A DNA stretch of 7,497 nucleotides from JBLHGU01 sp047615875 (GCA_047615875.1 JBLHGU010000246.1:1-7497), one strand, 5' to 3'. Shown: positions 1 through 6,566, numbered from the stretch's first letter. Notes: a model not told the origin generated them from the letters alone. Numbers and translations: made by a program.

Positions 1-63
1 ACTTAAGACCATACAGGCAACTAATACCATTACAGCACGCTGTTTCTCATTTATTCTGATCAC
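1..63 (-). CDS. 5' end of an unknown membrane or exported protein (partial)
   Basis: Only the first 21 codons lie in the window; the gene runs off the left edge. A GTG start at 63-61 is preceded by AGGA (plus-strand 73-76) at 9-nt spacing, and an in-frame TGA lies nine codons upstream of the GTG with no ATG between, so GTG is the best start. The peptide reads M-I-R-I-N-E-K-Q-R followed by a hydrophobic run (AVMVLVACMVLS). A short charged N-terminus before a hydrophobic helix fits a signal peptide or first membrane anchor. The protein family cannot be recognised from this much. The upstream region carries a strong inverted repeat at 97-127, which may control it. The call rests on reading frame, ribosome site and composition only. 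Confidence 0.5.
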   Translation of the reverse strand, partial: MIRINEKQRAVMVLVACMVLS

Positions 64-96
64 GTACTTGTGTCCTATAGAAAGTTGTCAGCTGGA

Positions 97-127
97 AATG
101 AATGATGAAGTAAAGTCATCATTCATT
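97..127. repeat. perfect 12-bp inverted repeat with 7-nt loop; possible operator
   Basis: AATGAATGATGA at 97-108 is exactly repeated as its reverse complement TCATCATTCATT at 116-127, with a 7-nt spacer. The right arm is followed by AGGTGAAG rather than a T-run, and on the other strand the arm is followed by TTCCAGCTGAC, so it is not a normal intrinsic terminator. It lies about 35-65 bp upstream of the GTG start at 63, where a promoter would sit. That position suits a dimeric repressor operator or a hairpin in the 5' leader. No regulator gene is visible in the window. Confidence 0.55.
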
Positions 128-313
128 AGGTGAAGTAACCAGGGAATAGCGCTGTAGATCTGGTTAGCAGCACTTTGAATTTGGTTCTACATCTAGCATA
201 ACCTAATTTTCTGAGTTCACTGCGCTGCGATTAAATTATGGTAGTTGTGTCGAACCAGACATAACGGCATCTGTTGTTTTAATGCATGATGTTATTGTGT
301 GGCGCGGTCTTGC
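128..313. other. non-coding stretch between the leftmost gene and the M24 gene
   Basis: No reading frame of convincing length or composition was found on either strand, and I see no RNA gene, T-tailed hairpin or repeat. It is the 3' flank of the minus-strand M24 gene and the distal upstream region of the leftmost minus-strand gene, so it may hold a terminator that is not hairpin-type and part of a promoter. Confidence 0.4.
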
Positions 314-1552
314 CTAACTGATAACCTCTAGACGACGCAGCGAGTTCAATGGCAACAAAGCCTGCTCATCCTTAAATAACAAAGTACAAATATAGTAAGT
401 AATACCGGACATATCTGGTGAGAAAAACTGACTCTCAAAGTTTACGCAGGTACCGGGTTCAAACATCTTGTCACTATCATCATCGGACATTTCATAAACA
501 AAATTTCCCACCCAGTCTGGGGGAAAACCAATACCCAGCTCATAACCACCCACCCAGCCTGCGTCAGACCAGATCCCCATCTCTTCGTAATACGCCCTGG
601 TTTGCCGGACCAGCTCACCGACTGTAAGACCCGGTTTGATTATTGACTCAATTACCTCAAATACACCGGACGCACGATTGTGATAATCCAGCACCTCGGG
701 CGTAGGATCACCGACATAAAATGCTCTTGCACCATTTGCATGATAACGCCAGTAAACACCACAGACATCTACATTAACTTGCTCACCTGGCAGAATAACC
801 TTACGGCTCGCCAGTGAGTGACCGGTGTTCGCTTTTAGCCCGGAAAGTACGGGTAAGGTTATTGCAGGATTCTCACCACCAGCTTTGGCCATGGCGCTTA
901 TCATCTCGCCGTAAACTTCTAGCTCAGTGACACCGGCTCGAATAGTATCTCTGGCAGCGGCCAGTCCAATATCGGCAATCGTTGCGGCCTGTTCGATATG
1001 AGCTACCTCCTGGGGAGATTTTATCCAACGCACCTCGCGCAGTATGTCGCTACCATCGACCACACTCATGTTACAGGCTTCGAAAGCGGATTTAAAACGT
1101 CCGCTAATAACTGGGTTTGGGCGATAACTATGAAATTCCATGGCAGCCGTTCCGCTTAACCATCCCTCGGTCTTTAGCTCATCAGTAATGAAGCCAATTC
1201 CGTCGCGGCGGCTCTGCATAGGAAAAGTACGTGGATTCCGTGCACAGGTAACAAAGCGCGCCATGACCTTCTCGCTAGGCGTATCAAACAGAATGAAGTA
1301 GTCATGATCAACATGCACCGCAATACCGCTGGTAGCAGGCCAGGCTTTCGGGCTTTGGGCCTGATACCATTCACAGGTATAGCCGCTAACGTAGTACATG
1401 CTTTCCGGCGCCATTAACCACAGCAAATCTATGTTGTTCTCGGACATGCGTTTACGAATTGCCGTAAGACGGTTATCAAACTCCTGCAGGGAAAATCCCA
1501 ACTCCATGGTAGGCTGGCAATGTTCCAGTACTAAATCGCGATTGTGTCCCAT
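314..1552 (-). CDS. M24-family hydrolase (prolidase/creatinase fold) lacking most metal ligands
   Basis: A 412-residue cytoplasmic protein with the two-domain 'pita-bread' layout. The N-terminal creatinase/prolidase-like domain spans about residues 20-165 and includes PESMYYVSGYT. The catalytic domain spans about 175-405. Aligned by eye to metallo-M24 enzymes, the five metal positions read D262, N273 (usually Asp), Y337 (usually His), E373 and I388 (usually Glu). Only two of five remain, so a dinuclear metal site is unlikely. H245 is kept 17 residues before D262, as in aminopeptidase P. GYELGIGFPPDW at 336-347 resembles the corresponding motif of ectoine hydrolases (DoeA/EutD), and creatinase is another M24 enzyme that needs no metal. 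It probably hydrolyses a small C-N bond substrate rather than a dipeptide. The ATG start is well supported: GGAG (plus 1561-1564) lies 8 nt upstream. It is divergent from the deacetylase-transporter pair. Fold: confident; substrate: unknown. Confidence 0.88.
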   Translation of the reverse strand: MGHNRDLVLEHCQPTMELGFSLQEFDNRLTAIRKRMSENNIDLLWLMAPESMYYVSGYTCEWYQAQSPKAWPATSGIAVHVDHDYFILFDTPSEKVMARFVTCARNPRTFPMQSRRDGIGFITDELKTEGWLSGTAAMEFHSYRPNPVISGRFKSAFEACNMSVVDGSDILREVRWIKSPQEVAHIEQAATIADIGLAAARDTIRAGVTELEVYGEMISAMAKAGGENPAITLPVLSGLKANTGHSLASRKVILPGEQVNVDVCGVYWRYHANGARAFYVGDPTPEVLDYHNRASGVFEVIESIIKPGLTVGELVRQTRAYYEEMGIWSDAGWVGGYELGIGFPPDWVGNFVYEMSDDDSDKMFEPGTCVNFESQFFSPDMSGITYYICTLLFKDEQALLPLNSLRRLEVIS

Positions 1553-1737
1553 GCTTTTATCTCCACGAGGTGTTTTCGTTTTCAGTTATGCCCTGCCCCT
1601 TTGATGCAGACCAGGATTCTTTTCGAGTGCTACAACCGACTGCTAAACTCTGCTTGCGCCTTGTAACTGACTTATAATTACTAGAATAGCAAAAACTCTG
1701 AATTTTTCGAAACTCATTTTCCCCCAGGGTTATTACC
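1553..1737. promoter_or_regulatory. divergent promoter region between M24 hydrolase and deacetylase genes
   Basis: This gap must hold the promoters of both divergent units. On the plus strand a perfect -10 hexamer TATAAT occurs at 1673-1678, 59 nt before the deacetylase ATG. The hexamer 17 nt upstream (CTGCTT at 1650-1655) is a poor -35, so activator dependence is possible. A weak AGGG (1726-1729) lies 8 nt before the ATG at 1738. On the minus strand the M24 ribosome site GGAG is clear, but I found no convincing promoter pair. A shared regulator acting on both directions is plausible but inferred. Confidence 0.35.
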
Positions 1738-2844
1738 ATGAATGAAAGACTGGCCGTATTTTTTGATGAAGATGTACTCAAACATGACACCGGGTCAGGC
1801 TTTTTCGAAGCCGCTGCGTCAGAGTATCTACCAATACAGGAGAAACATCCTGAGAATGATCTGCGGCTAGAAAATATGCAGGGAATGTTAGTAAACGGGC
1901 CGCTCAAAACAAGTATTGACTGGCACAACGCTGGGCCGGCTAGTCTCGAGCAGCTGGCGAGATTTCATCTTTCTAGCTACATTCAAACACTGGCAGACGT
2001 ACCAGTCGATCAGAGCCAGGCATTTTCAGGTACAACTATTTTTGGACCGGGTAGTTTCGAAATTTGCCGCAAGGCCGCTGGGTTGGCAATTGGCGCTGCA
2101 GAACATGTTTTCTCGGGAAAGAATACCCAGGCCTATGCAATGGTTAGACCACCCGGCCACCATGCCCAGACGAACATGGCTGATGGTTATTGTTTTTTTA
2201 ATAATATCGGCGTCGCCATCGAGCAGCTGCGCAATCAGGGATTGCAACGAGCCGTAGTCATTGACTGGGATGTGCACCATGGCAATGGTACTCAACAGGG
2301 TTTCTATGAAGATGCCGATATTCTGACTATCTCAATGCATATGGATCACGGTGCCTGGGGCCCTACCCATATACAAACTGGTGCGGTTAATGAATACGGC
2401 ACGGGCGCTGGCATTGGAAAGAACATAAATTTTCCTATGCCCTACGGAGCAGGCGATAATTCCTACGCTGCGATGTTCAAGGAATTCATTCGACCTGCCG
2501 TAGAAGATCATCAGCCAGAAATCATATTTATTGCCATGGGACAGGATGCCAATCAGTTCGACCCAAACGGCCGTCAGCTATTATCCATGCAAGGATTCCA
2601 CCAACTGGGCTGGATGGCCCGTGAGCTAGCCAATAATTGCTGTGATGGTAAGTTGGTTATGGTACAGGAAGGCGGCTATGCCATTAGTTATGCGGCCTAC
2701 TGTTTGCATGCCACTTTGCGCGGCTGTTTACATCAACCAAATGATATAGCGGACCCATTGGCCTATATGAATGAGAGCAATCAGGGGATAGACGAACTGA
2801 AATCAAAGCTATATTTACATCCCGCTTTCTCCAACCACAAATAA
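1738..2844 (+). CDS. class II histone-deacetylase-like zinc amidohydrolase
   Basis: A 368-residue single-domain protein of the arginase/deacetylase fold, the usual length for bacterial HDAC-like amidohydrolases. The active-site set is complete: RPPGHHA with the catalytic histidine pair H141/H142, DWDVHHGNGTQ with zinc ligands D178 and H180, GQDANQFDP with the third ligand D270, and EGGY with the transition-state tyrosine Y314. The N-terminal HDTGSG is separated from HPENDLRL by about 17 residues, a longer entrance loop typical of one proteobacterial class II subgroup. Family members remove acetyl or other acyl groups from small amines (acetylpolyamines) or acyl-lysine; bacteria lack canonical histones, so a metabolite substrate is more likely. 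No signal peptide is seen, so it is cytoplasmic. The weak ribosome site AGGG precedes the ATG by 8 nt. It is followed after 12 bp by a transporter gene and divergent from an M24 hydrolase, which suggests a shared catabolic or detoxifying role. Exact substrate unknown. Confidence 0.92.
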   Translation: MNERLAVFFDEDVLKHDTGSGFFEAAASEYLPIQEKHPENDLRLENMQGMLVNGPLKTSIDWHNAGPASLEQLARFHLSSYIQTLADVPVDQSQAFSGTTIFGPGSFEICRKAAGLAIGAAEHVFSGKNTQAYAMVRPPGHHAQTNMADGYCFFNNIGVAIEQLRNQGLQRAVVIDWDVHHGNGTQQGFYEDADILTISMHMDHGAWGPTHIQTGAVNEYGTGAGIGKNINFPMPYGAGDNSYAAMFKEFIRPAVEDHQPEIIFIAMGQDANQFDPNGRQLLSMQGFHQLGWMARELANNCCDGKLVMVQEGGYAISYAAYCLHATLRGCLHQPNDIADPLAYMNESNQGIDELKSKLYLHPAFSNHK

Positions 2845-2856
2845 CCGCGTCCAATT

Positions 2857-3765
2857 ATGACCAACACTCAGGCTTTGCCAAAACAAGGCTTTATACTGCT
2901 CGCTGCTATTACCTTGTTCTGGGGTCTTAATTGGCCCGGACTCAAAATCATCACAGCAGAGCTGCCGGTTTGGTGGTTTCGTACCTCGTGCTTATTAGTC
3001 GGTGGCAGTCTCCTGCTATTACTTTCCAGATTATCCGGTAATCGCTGGACAATCGCGCGGCAAGATTTTGCCCCACTGTTACTGGTGACCGTATTTAACG
3101 TTTGTGGTTGGCATGCAATGTCGGCCTGGGGCGTTTCATTGGCACCCGCTGGCCAGGCAGCAATTGTAGGTTTCACCATGCCATTATGGGCTTCCATTCT
3201 TGCAGTTTGGCTGCTGCATGAGCAGATGACTGCCAGACGCATTGGCGGCTTACTATTAGGACTTATCGGGCTCGCTGTATTAATGGGTGAAGACCTTGCA
3301 AATCTGACCAGGGCGCCCAAGGGTCTGTTGCTTATGCTGGCAGCAGCTATTTGCTGGGCTATTGGCATGGTTTTGTTCAAGAAAGGTAAATGGCAGACCC
3401 CGATTGCCACCCATATCGGCTGGCAGTTACTGATCGGCTCAATACCTGTTGCTATGGTGGCCTGGCACTTTGAACCGTATCCAGAATTTTCCGAATTAAG
3501 TCAACGCGCATGGATTGCATTGATTTATATCTACCTTTTTCCAATGACCTTTTGTCAGTGGGCCTATCTTAAGATCGTACATCTGTTTCCTGCATCCACT
3601 GCGGCAATTGGAACATTGCTGATACCCATAGTTGGGGTAATTTCCAGCGCCATAATTCTTGATGAAATAATCGGTTGGGCGGAGATTATCGCTTTGCTAC
3701 TTACCTGTTCGGGATTAGCATTGGTGCTTTTACAGCCAGTAAAAAAATCAGCACCCGGTAACTAG
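2857..3765 (+). CDS. EamA/DMT-superfamily ten-helix transporter
   Basis: A 302-residue, strongly hydrophobic inner-membrane protein with two tandem EamA repeats at about residues 14-145 and 155-293, five helices each. Family marks include FWGLNWPGLK near the first helix, a conserved Glu before helix 5 (LLHEQMTARRIGG, E122) and the matching ILDEIIGWAE (E270) in the second half. Members export or import small metabolites such as amino acids and their derivatives; specificity cannot be read from sequence. It begins 12 bp after the deacetylase stop with no clear ribosome site, so translation probably depends on coupling or a leaderless-like weak site within one operon. Its role is presumably to carry the substrate or product of the adjacent deacetylase and M24 hydrolase (inferred from context). 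The stop at 3763-3765 directly abuts a minus-strand coding fragment ending at 3766. Confidence 0.9.
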   Translation: MTNTQALPKQGFILLAAITLFWGLNWPGLKIITAELPVWWFRTSCLLVGGSLLLLLSRLSGNRWTIARQDFAPLLLVTVFNVCGWHAMSAWGVSLAPAGQAAIVGFTMPLWASILAVWLLHEQMTARRIGGLLLGLIGLAVLMGEDLANLTRAPKGLLLMLAAAICWAIGMVLFKKGKWQTPIATHIGWQLLIGSIPVAMVAWHFEPYPEFSELSQRAWIALIYIYLFPMTFCQWAYLKIVHLFPASTAAIGTLLIPIVGVISSAIILDEIIGWAEIIALLLTCSGLALVLLQPVKKSAPGN

Positions 3766-3933
3766 TCAGTATGCAGGCGGCAAGATCTTTTTGTAGTTTG
3801 CGGGCAATTTAAACTCCTCATCAGCAATAGCCCGATCCACGACTATTTTAACTTGCGTAATTATCTGGGTTGAATTGGCATGACCACCGATAATGAACAG
3901 GCAATATTTGGCAGAACTGAGAATAAAGGGCGT
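3766..3933 (-). pseudogene. 3'-like coding fragment, no start; probable gene relic
   Basis: On the minus strand a frame stays open for 55 codons, from just after a TAA (plus 3934-3936) to a TGA at 3768-3766, but contains no ATG and no plausible start with a ribosome site. Its C-terminal part reads like real protein: alternating hydrophobic residues (TQIITQVKIVVDRAIADEEF) followed by KLPANYKKILPPAY and stop. That pattern, a beta-strand then F-x-L-P and a Y-K tail, is common at the C-termini of small exported beta-rich proteins, but I cannot name a family. The convergent position, touching the transporter stop, suits a decayed neighbour gene. A chance open frame remains possible. Confidence 0.35.
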
Positions 3934-4035
3934 TTATATTGCCTATACTCGCATAGGCTGTCATTAATGAAAATCTATGCTACCTCTATGAAAAATTATG
4001 AAAACAGGCATTCCAAACAAATCGTGTGCCCTAAT

Positions 4036-4167
4036 TTAGATTTTTACCAGGTGTTGTCTGGAATCAAGCTGTAGAGCTGACCACCAGCCGTATTGCGAAC
4101 CAAGAATAACAACCACGCCCGCCAAAAAAACAACTGGGGTGTGAGATTTTACATACCTGCCTGAAGG
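4036..4167 (-). pseudogene. short open frame with one hydrophobic segment; doubtful relic
   Basis: A 43-codon minus-strand frame between a TAG (4170-4168) and a TAA (4038-4036), with no ATG. It contains one hydrophobic segment, PVVFLAGVVVILGSQYGWW, followed by a polar tail SALQLDSRQHLVKI. It lies directly downstream of, but in a different frame from, the small membrane protein gene that stops at 4175. It could be a frame-shifted relic, a small membrane peptide from a non-ATG start, or chance. No ribosome site supports translation. The remainder of the stretch from 3934 to 4174 holds nothing else I can identify. Confidence 0.2.
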
Positions 4168-4174
4168 CTATAGG

Positions 4175-4522
4175 CTAACCATGCTCAGCACTTTTTGGGG
4201 CCCTCTCAGGATTAGAAACCTTGTGTTCAGGTAGACCCACAATGGACGCAACTCTCTGATTCTTTTGCTGGATTGCTATAGTAGAATAAATGCCCACACA
4301 GAAAGGGAAAATATAACCCAGTGAAACAGATAGCAGAGTCGAACCCGGAAAGGCCGACGCCCCATCAATAAACTGCAGCCAGGGACTCTCAACACCGCGC
4401 ATCCAGGGCACAAGAATTTGGCCATACAAATTAATCAGTGTCCCGACGATTATTGCCAGCCAATAGGTTGATGGATCCTTGAGCCTTGCTGTCAGGAGTT
4501 TTTTGAAGTCAAGCTTATTCAA
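4175..4522 (-). CDS. small two-helix membrane protein of unknown family
   Basis: A 115-residue protein with a basic N-terminus (NKLDFKKLLTARLKD), a first membrane helix at about residues 19-37 (TYWLAIIVGTLINLYGQIL), a short extramembrane segment rich in W, P and G, and a second helix at about 62-83 (LLSVSLGYIFPFCVGIYSTI), then a polar, basic tail. I do not recognise the family. The frame's first possible start is TTG at 4522-4520, with an in-frame TGA four codons upstream. The next ATG is at codon 41, inside the region between helices, so TTG is the only sensible start. It overlaps by 8 nt the 3' end of a truncated gene (stop at 4517-4515), which suggests the two were once translationally coupled. 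With its partner broken, its expression is uncertain. Confidence 0.5.
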   Translation of the reverse strand: MNKLDFKKLLTARLKDPSTYWLAIIVGTLINLYGQILVPWMRGVESPWLQFIDGASAFPGSTLLSVSLGYIFPFCVGIYSTIAIQQKNQRVASIVGLPEHKVSNPERAPKSAEHG

Positions 4523-4643
4523 GAGAGTTTCTCAATTTTCTATCAGCCAATTTCAGATTATACTGCTGCTCACCGCTGCCCCGTAAGGCATGCAATAAGA
4601 CTTGGTTTTCGTTGGGTAATAATGCAACCGGGTTAGCTACAAC
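4515..4643 (-). pseudogene. 3' end of a truncated gene next to a transposase relic
   Basis: A minus-strand frame of 42 codons, bounded upstream by TGA (4646-4644) and ending in TAA (4517-4515), with no ATG. The peptide, beginning VVANPVALLPNENQVLLHAL and ending with ADRKLRNSLE, is of soluble, helix-forming composition and reads like a true C-terminus. It ends overlapping the TTG start of the next gene, an arrangement typical of operon neighbours. Its 5' part is missing where the IS4-type transposase relic on the other strand begins (ATG at 4671), so an insertion followed by deletion probably removed it. Family not recognised. An alternative is that this frame and the following 115-codon frame were once one gene, since separated by a frameshift around 4515-4522. 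Confidence 0.4.
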
Positions 4644-4670
4644 TCATTGAATAAAAACAAAAACCAGGCT

Positions 4671-4805
4671 ATGTCACATTGTAATACAGTTCTCAATAAA
4701 ATCCTTGAAATTGTTCCGATTCAGGAATTCGAGCAACTGGCCTATCAGCACCATTCAGGGCGTTCGTTTTGCCCAGCATGCCGCTGGAGTCAGTTTGTGA
4801 CAATG
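4671..4805 (+). mobile_element. IS4-family transposase relic, N-terminal DUF4372-type fragment
   Basis: From the ATG at 4671 the plus strand encodes about 45 residues that I recognise as the start of IS4-family transposases with the DUF4372 N-terminal domain: MSHCNTVLNKILEIVPIQEF, then EQLAYQHHSGRSF and RWSQFVTM. The usual consensus is close to H-N-T-V followed by L-I-P-x-x-E-F and H-H-x-x-R, with a W-x-Q-F-x-x-M ending. After FVTM (about 4805) similarity stops; the expected AQLTGRxSLRD segment and the whole DDE catalytic core are absent. A longer frame from a TTG at 4647 exists, but the family start is the ATG. No inverted repeats or target duplication were found. The fragment ends 13 bp before the stop of the convergent beta-propeller gene. 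It is a dead remnant. Confidence 0.75.
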
Positions 4806-4818
4806 CAGAAACCCCTTG

Positions 4819-6051
4819 CTAATAATTTAAGGTCCCGTGCAGGTATCTAAGTTTTCCCGCTGATGCAATATCGTCACGCTCAATCCAGACCAGGTGCAAA
4901 TCACCGGTGGTATCCGATACCAATACCGGACTGCCCTGATAACCGTCTCCAGAAGCTCCCGGCACGGCGAGATCTTCACTCCAGCCATTATTAGTTTGCC
5001 AGGATATAAAGATATCGCCAGATTCGGTTTCGTCAGCCCAGCTCTCCCTGGAATCATCCCAGACACTAACAAACCCAGCAAGTGATGAAATTATCGACGC
5101 ATGCCACTGCGCAACAGCGGAACCCATTGCGTCCTGAATTTTGTGGTTTGGACTAAATTCCGTGCCACCATTATCGCGGTAAGCGCCCCACACAGCATAA
5201 CCAGAACCCGGGTCTCGTTTATCCAGCCATACTGCCTGTATGTGCCTATCTCTGGCTGCAAGAGAAATCCGCATTACTCCTGATCCACCACCCGCTAAAG
5301 CGCTTTCGGTTAGCAAATTTGCTCGATGTTCGTTTAGTTGAAACCAGTGCTGGAATTGTCCATTCAAATTGAGATACGACCCTAAAAGTCGAGTGTGGCC
5401 TGCACGTCTGTCCTCCCATGCGATTAAGTAGCCGTCGAGAGTAAAGACACCGTCTGGATAGGCCTGATAGCCTGGGCTTTCCACCGAAGCAACCGTCTGT
5501 ACCGCAGCGACAATAATAGTTCCATCATCCACCGTTAATACGCCAGCTTTGATTAGCTGTTTTTGCCCTTCTATGCTAGCCCAGAGCGCCAGAGTTTGAT
5601 TGCCAGGCCCCTGCACAAGACTAACCTGAGTGGCTGATCCCCGGGACAAATTAACCGGCTCGCCTAACAACATCGTATTTTTGATAAACCTTACCCAAAT
5701 CTGTCCATCCTGCTCCCAGGCCACAACAAATCCGCCCGTTTCCAGAGCCGCAATGGAAGGTTCATAGGCTTCATCTCCACTACTCAGCAATGTGTGCTTG
5801 GAGAACACTTCCTGATTAACAACTTTAGTGGCTAAATAAACCTGCGGGTCGCCACTGCGATCATCCTCCCACACTACGGCGAGCTGGCTTGCAGATAGAG
5901 CCAGGTGCCTGCGACCCGCACCATCGAGGTGATGAAATCGGGCCGGCTGAACTTGCTCGGTAATATCAATGGGGTCTTTGAATGTCCATGGGCTTGACCA
6001 TCCTAAAACTGGAATACATAAGAGGCCAAGCACCACCACAAATCTTCTCAT
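4819..6051 (-). CDS. exported seven-repeat beta-propeller-like protein
   Basis: A 410-residue protein with a Sec signal peptide (MRRFVVVLGLLCIPVLGWSS, cleavage near residue 20; no proper lipobox). The mature part has seven repeats, each centred on a strand ending in V/A/L-W, often followed by acidic residues and Arg: LAVVWEDDRSGD, FVVAWEQDGQ, TLALWASIEG, YLIAWEDRRAGH, IQAVWLDKRDPG, FVSVWDDSRESW and LHLVWIERDD. The W residues are 45-63 apart, a spacing expected for blades of a sialidase-like seven-bladed propeller. No enzyme active site is recognised, so binding or scaffolding in the periplasm or outside the cell is more likely. I place the start at the ATG 6051-6049, which overlaps the TGA of the thioredoxin-like gene (TGATG), rather than at the TTG one codon earlier. 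That overlap implies translational coupling with that gene. Specific function unknown. Confidence 0.85.
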   Translation of the reverse strand: MRRFVVVLGLLCIPVLGWSSPWTFKDPIDITEQVQPARFHHLDGAGRRHLALSASQLAVVWEDDRSGDPQVYLATKVVNQEVFSKHTLLSSGDEAYEPSIAALETGGFVVAWEQDGQIWVRFIKNTMLLGEPVNLSRGSATQVSLVQGPGNQTLALWASIEGQKQLIKAGVLTVDDGTIIVAAVQTVASVESPGYQAYPDGVFTLDGYLIAWEDRRAGHTRLLGSYLNLNGQFQHWFQLNEHRANLLTESALAGGGSGVMRISLAARDRHIQAVWLDKRDPGSGYAVWGAYRDNGGTEFSPNHKIQDAMGSAVAQWHASIISSLAGFVSVWDDSRESWADETESGDIFISWQTNNGWSEDLAVPGASGDGYQGSPVLVSDTTGDLHLVWIERDDIASAGKLRYLHGTLNY

Positions 6052-6566
6052 CAAGACTTTCCGGCGGCAAATTCCTGTAAAGACTGAACTCGGTAATAAC
6101 CGCCATTCACGAACAAATCGAGTCCAAGAAACTGATCTGCGCTGACATATCCCGGGATACTCAATATGACAGTGCCATCTGGCTCCAGAAAGAAGAAAGT
6201 CGGCGTACCTTTGATTTGATAACGAATGGCCAAGCCCATTTCAGTGATTCGTTCGCCGCTCGACAAGCGTAGTCGACGACCACTTTCAGAGTCTACATAA
6301 GCCAACACATAGTTTTTCTTCAGTTGCGCAACGACTCTTTGATCTGTAAAACTTTCATGATTAACTCGTGCACAGGTGGGGCATCCGAAACGTCCGAAAT
6401 AGAGTAGCAAAGGTTGCTGATTTTCGATGGAAGCTTTCCTGGCCTGATCAAAGGGTAGAAAATTCCAGCCGTCCGGGGCCTCGGCAAAACCGGCCGGAGA
6501 GAATATCCACATGGCAACTATTAACATGATGCCGGGGGTAAATCGCGAAAAAATATTATTCACCAT
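6051..6566 (-). CDS. periplasmic thioredoxin-fold protein with CPTC motif
   Basis: A 171-residue exported protein. Residues 1-28 form a signal peptide ending in SPAGFA, with likely cleavage before EAPDGW. The mature part is one thioredoxin-like domain: a first strand QPLLLYFGRFG, the redox motif CPTC at 62-65 followed by the active-site helix (ARVNHESFTDQRVV), then the strand NYVLAYVDSES, and the cis-proline loop GTPTFFFLEPDG with P122 after T121. The final strand and helix include IPGYVSADQFLGL. The layout resembles Thioredoxin_2/Thioredoxin_7 or SoxW-like proteins more than DsbA or TlpA. It probably reduces or repairs disulfides, or handles a cysteine-bearing partner, in the periplasm; the direction is not readable. 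ATG with AGGA (plus 6571-6574) 4 nt upstream. Its TGA overlaps the ATG of the beta-propeller gene, so the two form an operon. Confidence 0.88.
   Translation of the reverse strand: MVNNIFSRFTPGIMLIVAMWIFSPAGFAEAPDGWNFLPFDQARKASIENQQPLLLYFGRFGCPTCARVNHESFTDQRVVAQLKKNYVLAYVDSESGRRLRLSSGERITEMGLAIRYQIKGTPTFFFLEPDGTVILSIPGYVSADQFLGLDLFVNGGYYRVQSLQEFAAGKS

Noticed and set aside
97..127. Intrinsic terminator at the inverted repeat
   Set aside because: The stem is AT-rich and not followed by a T-run on either strand.
1557..1928. Minus-strand 123-codon frame across the divergent promoter region
   Set aside because: It is antisense to the well-supported deacetylase gene and its serine/cysteine-rich product has no protein-like features.
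2868..3410. Minus-strand 180-codon frame inside the transporter gene
   Set aside because: Antisense shadow of the strongly hydrophobic EamA gene; no start site or motif of its own.
3880..4074. Plus-strand 64-codon frame starting at ATG 3880
   Set aside because: No ribosome site, no recognisable motif and low-complexity polar composition; it overlaps the better minus-strand fragment at 3766-3933.
4647..4670. Upstream TTG extension of the transposase relic
   Set aside because: The family N-terminus begins at the ATG 4671 (MSH...NTV); the eight extra codons are AT-rich leader with no homology.
6052..6054. TTG as start of the beta-propeller gene
   Set aside because: The ATG one codon later overlaps the upstream TGA in a standard TGATG arrangement and is the better start.
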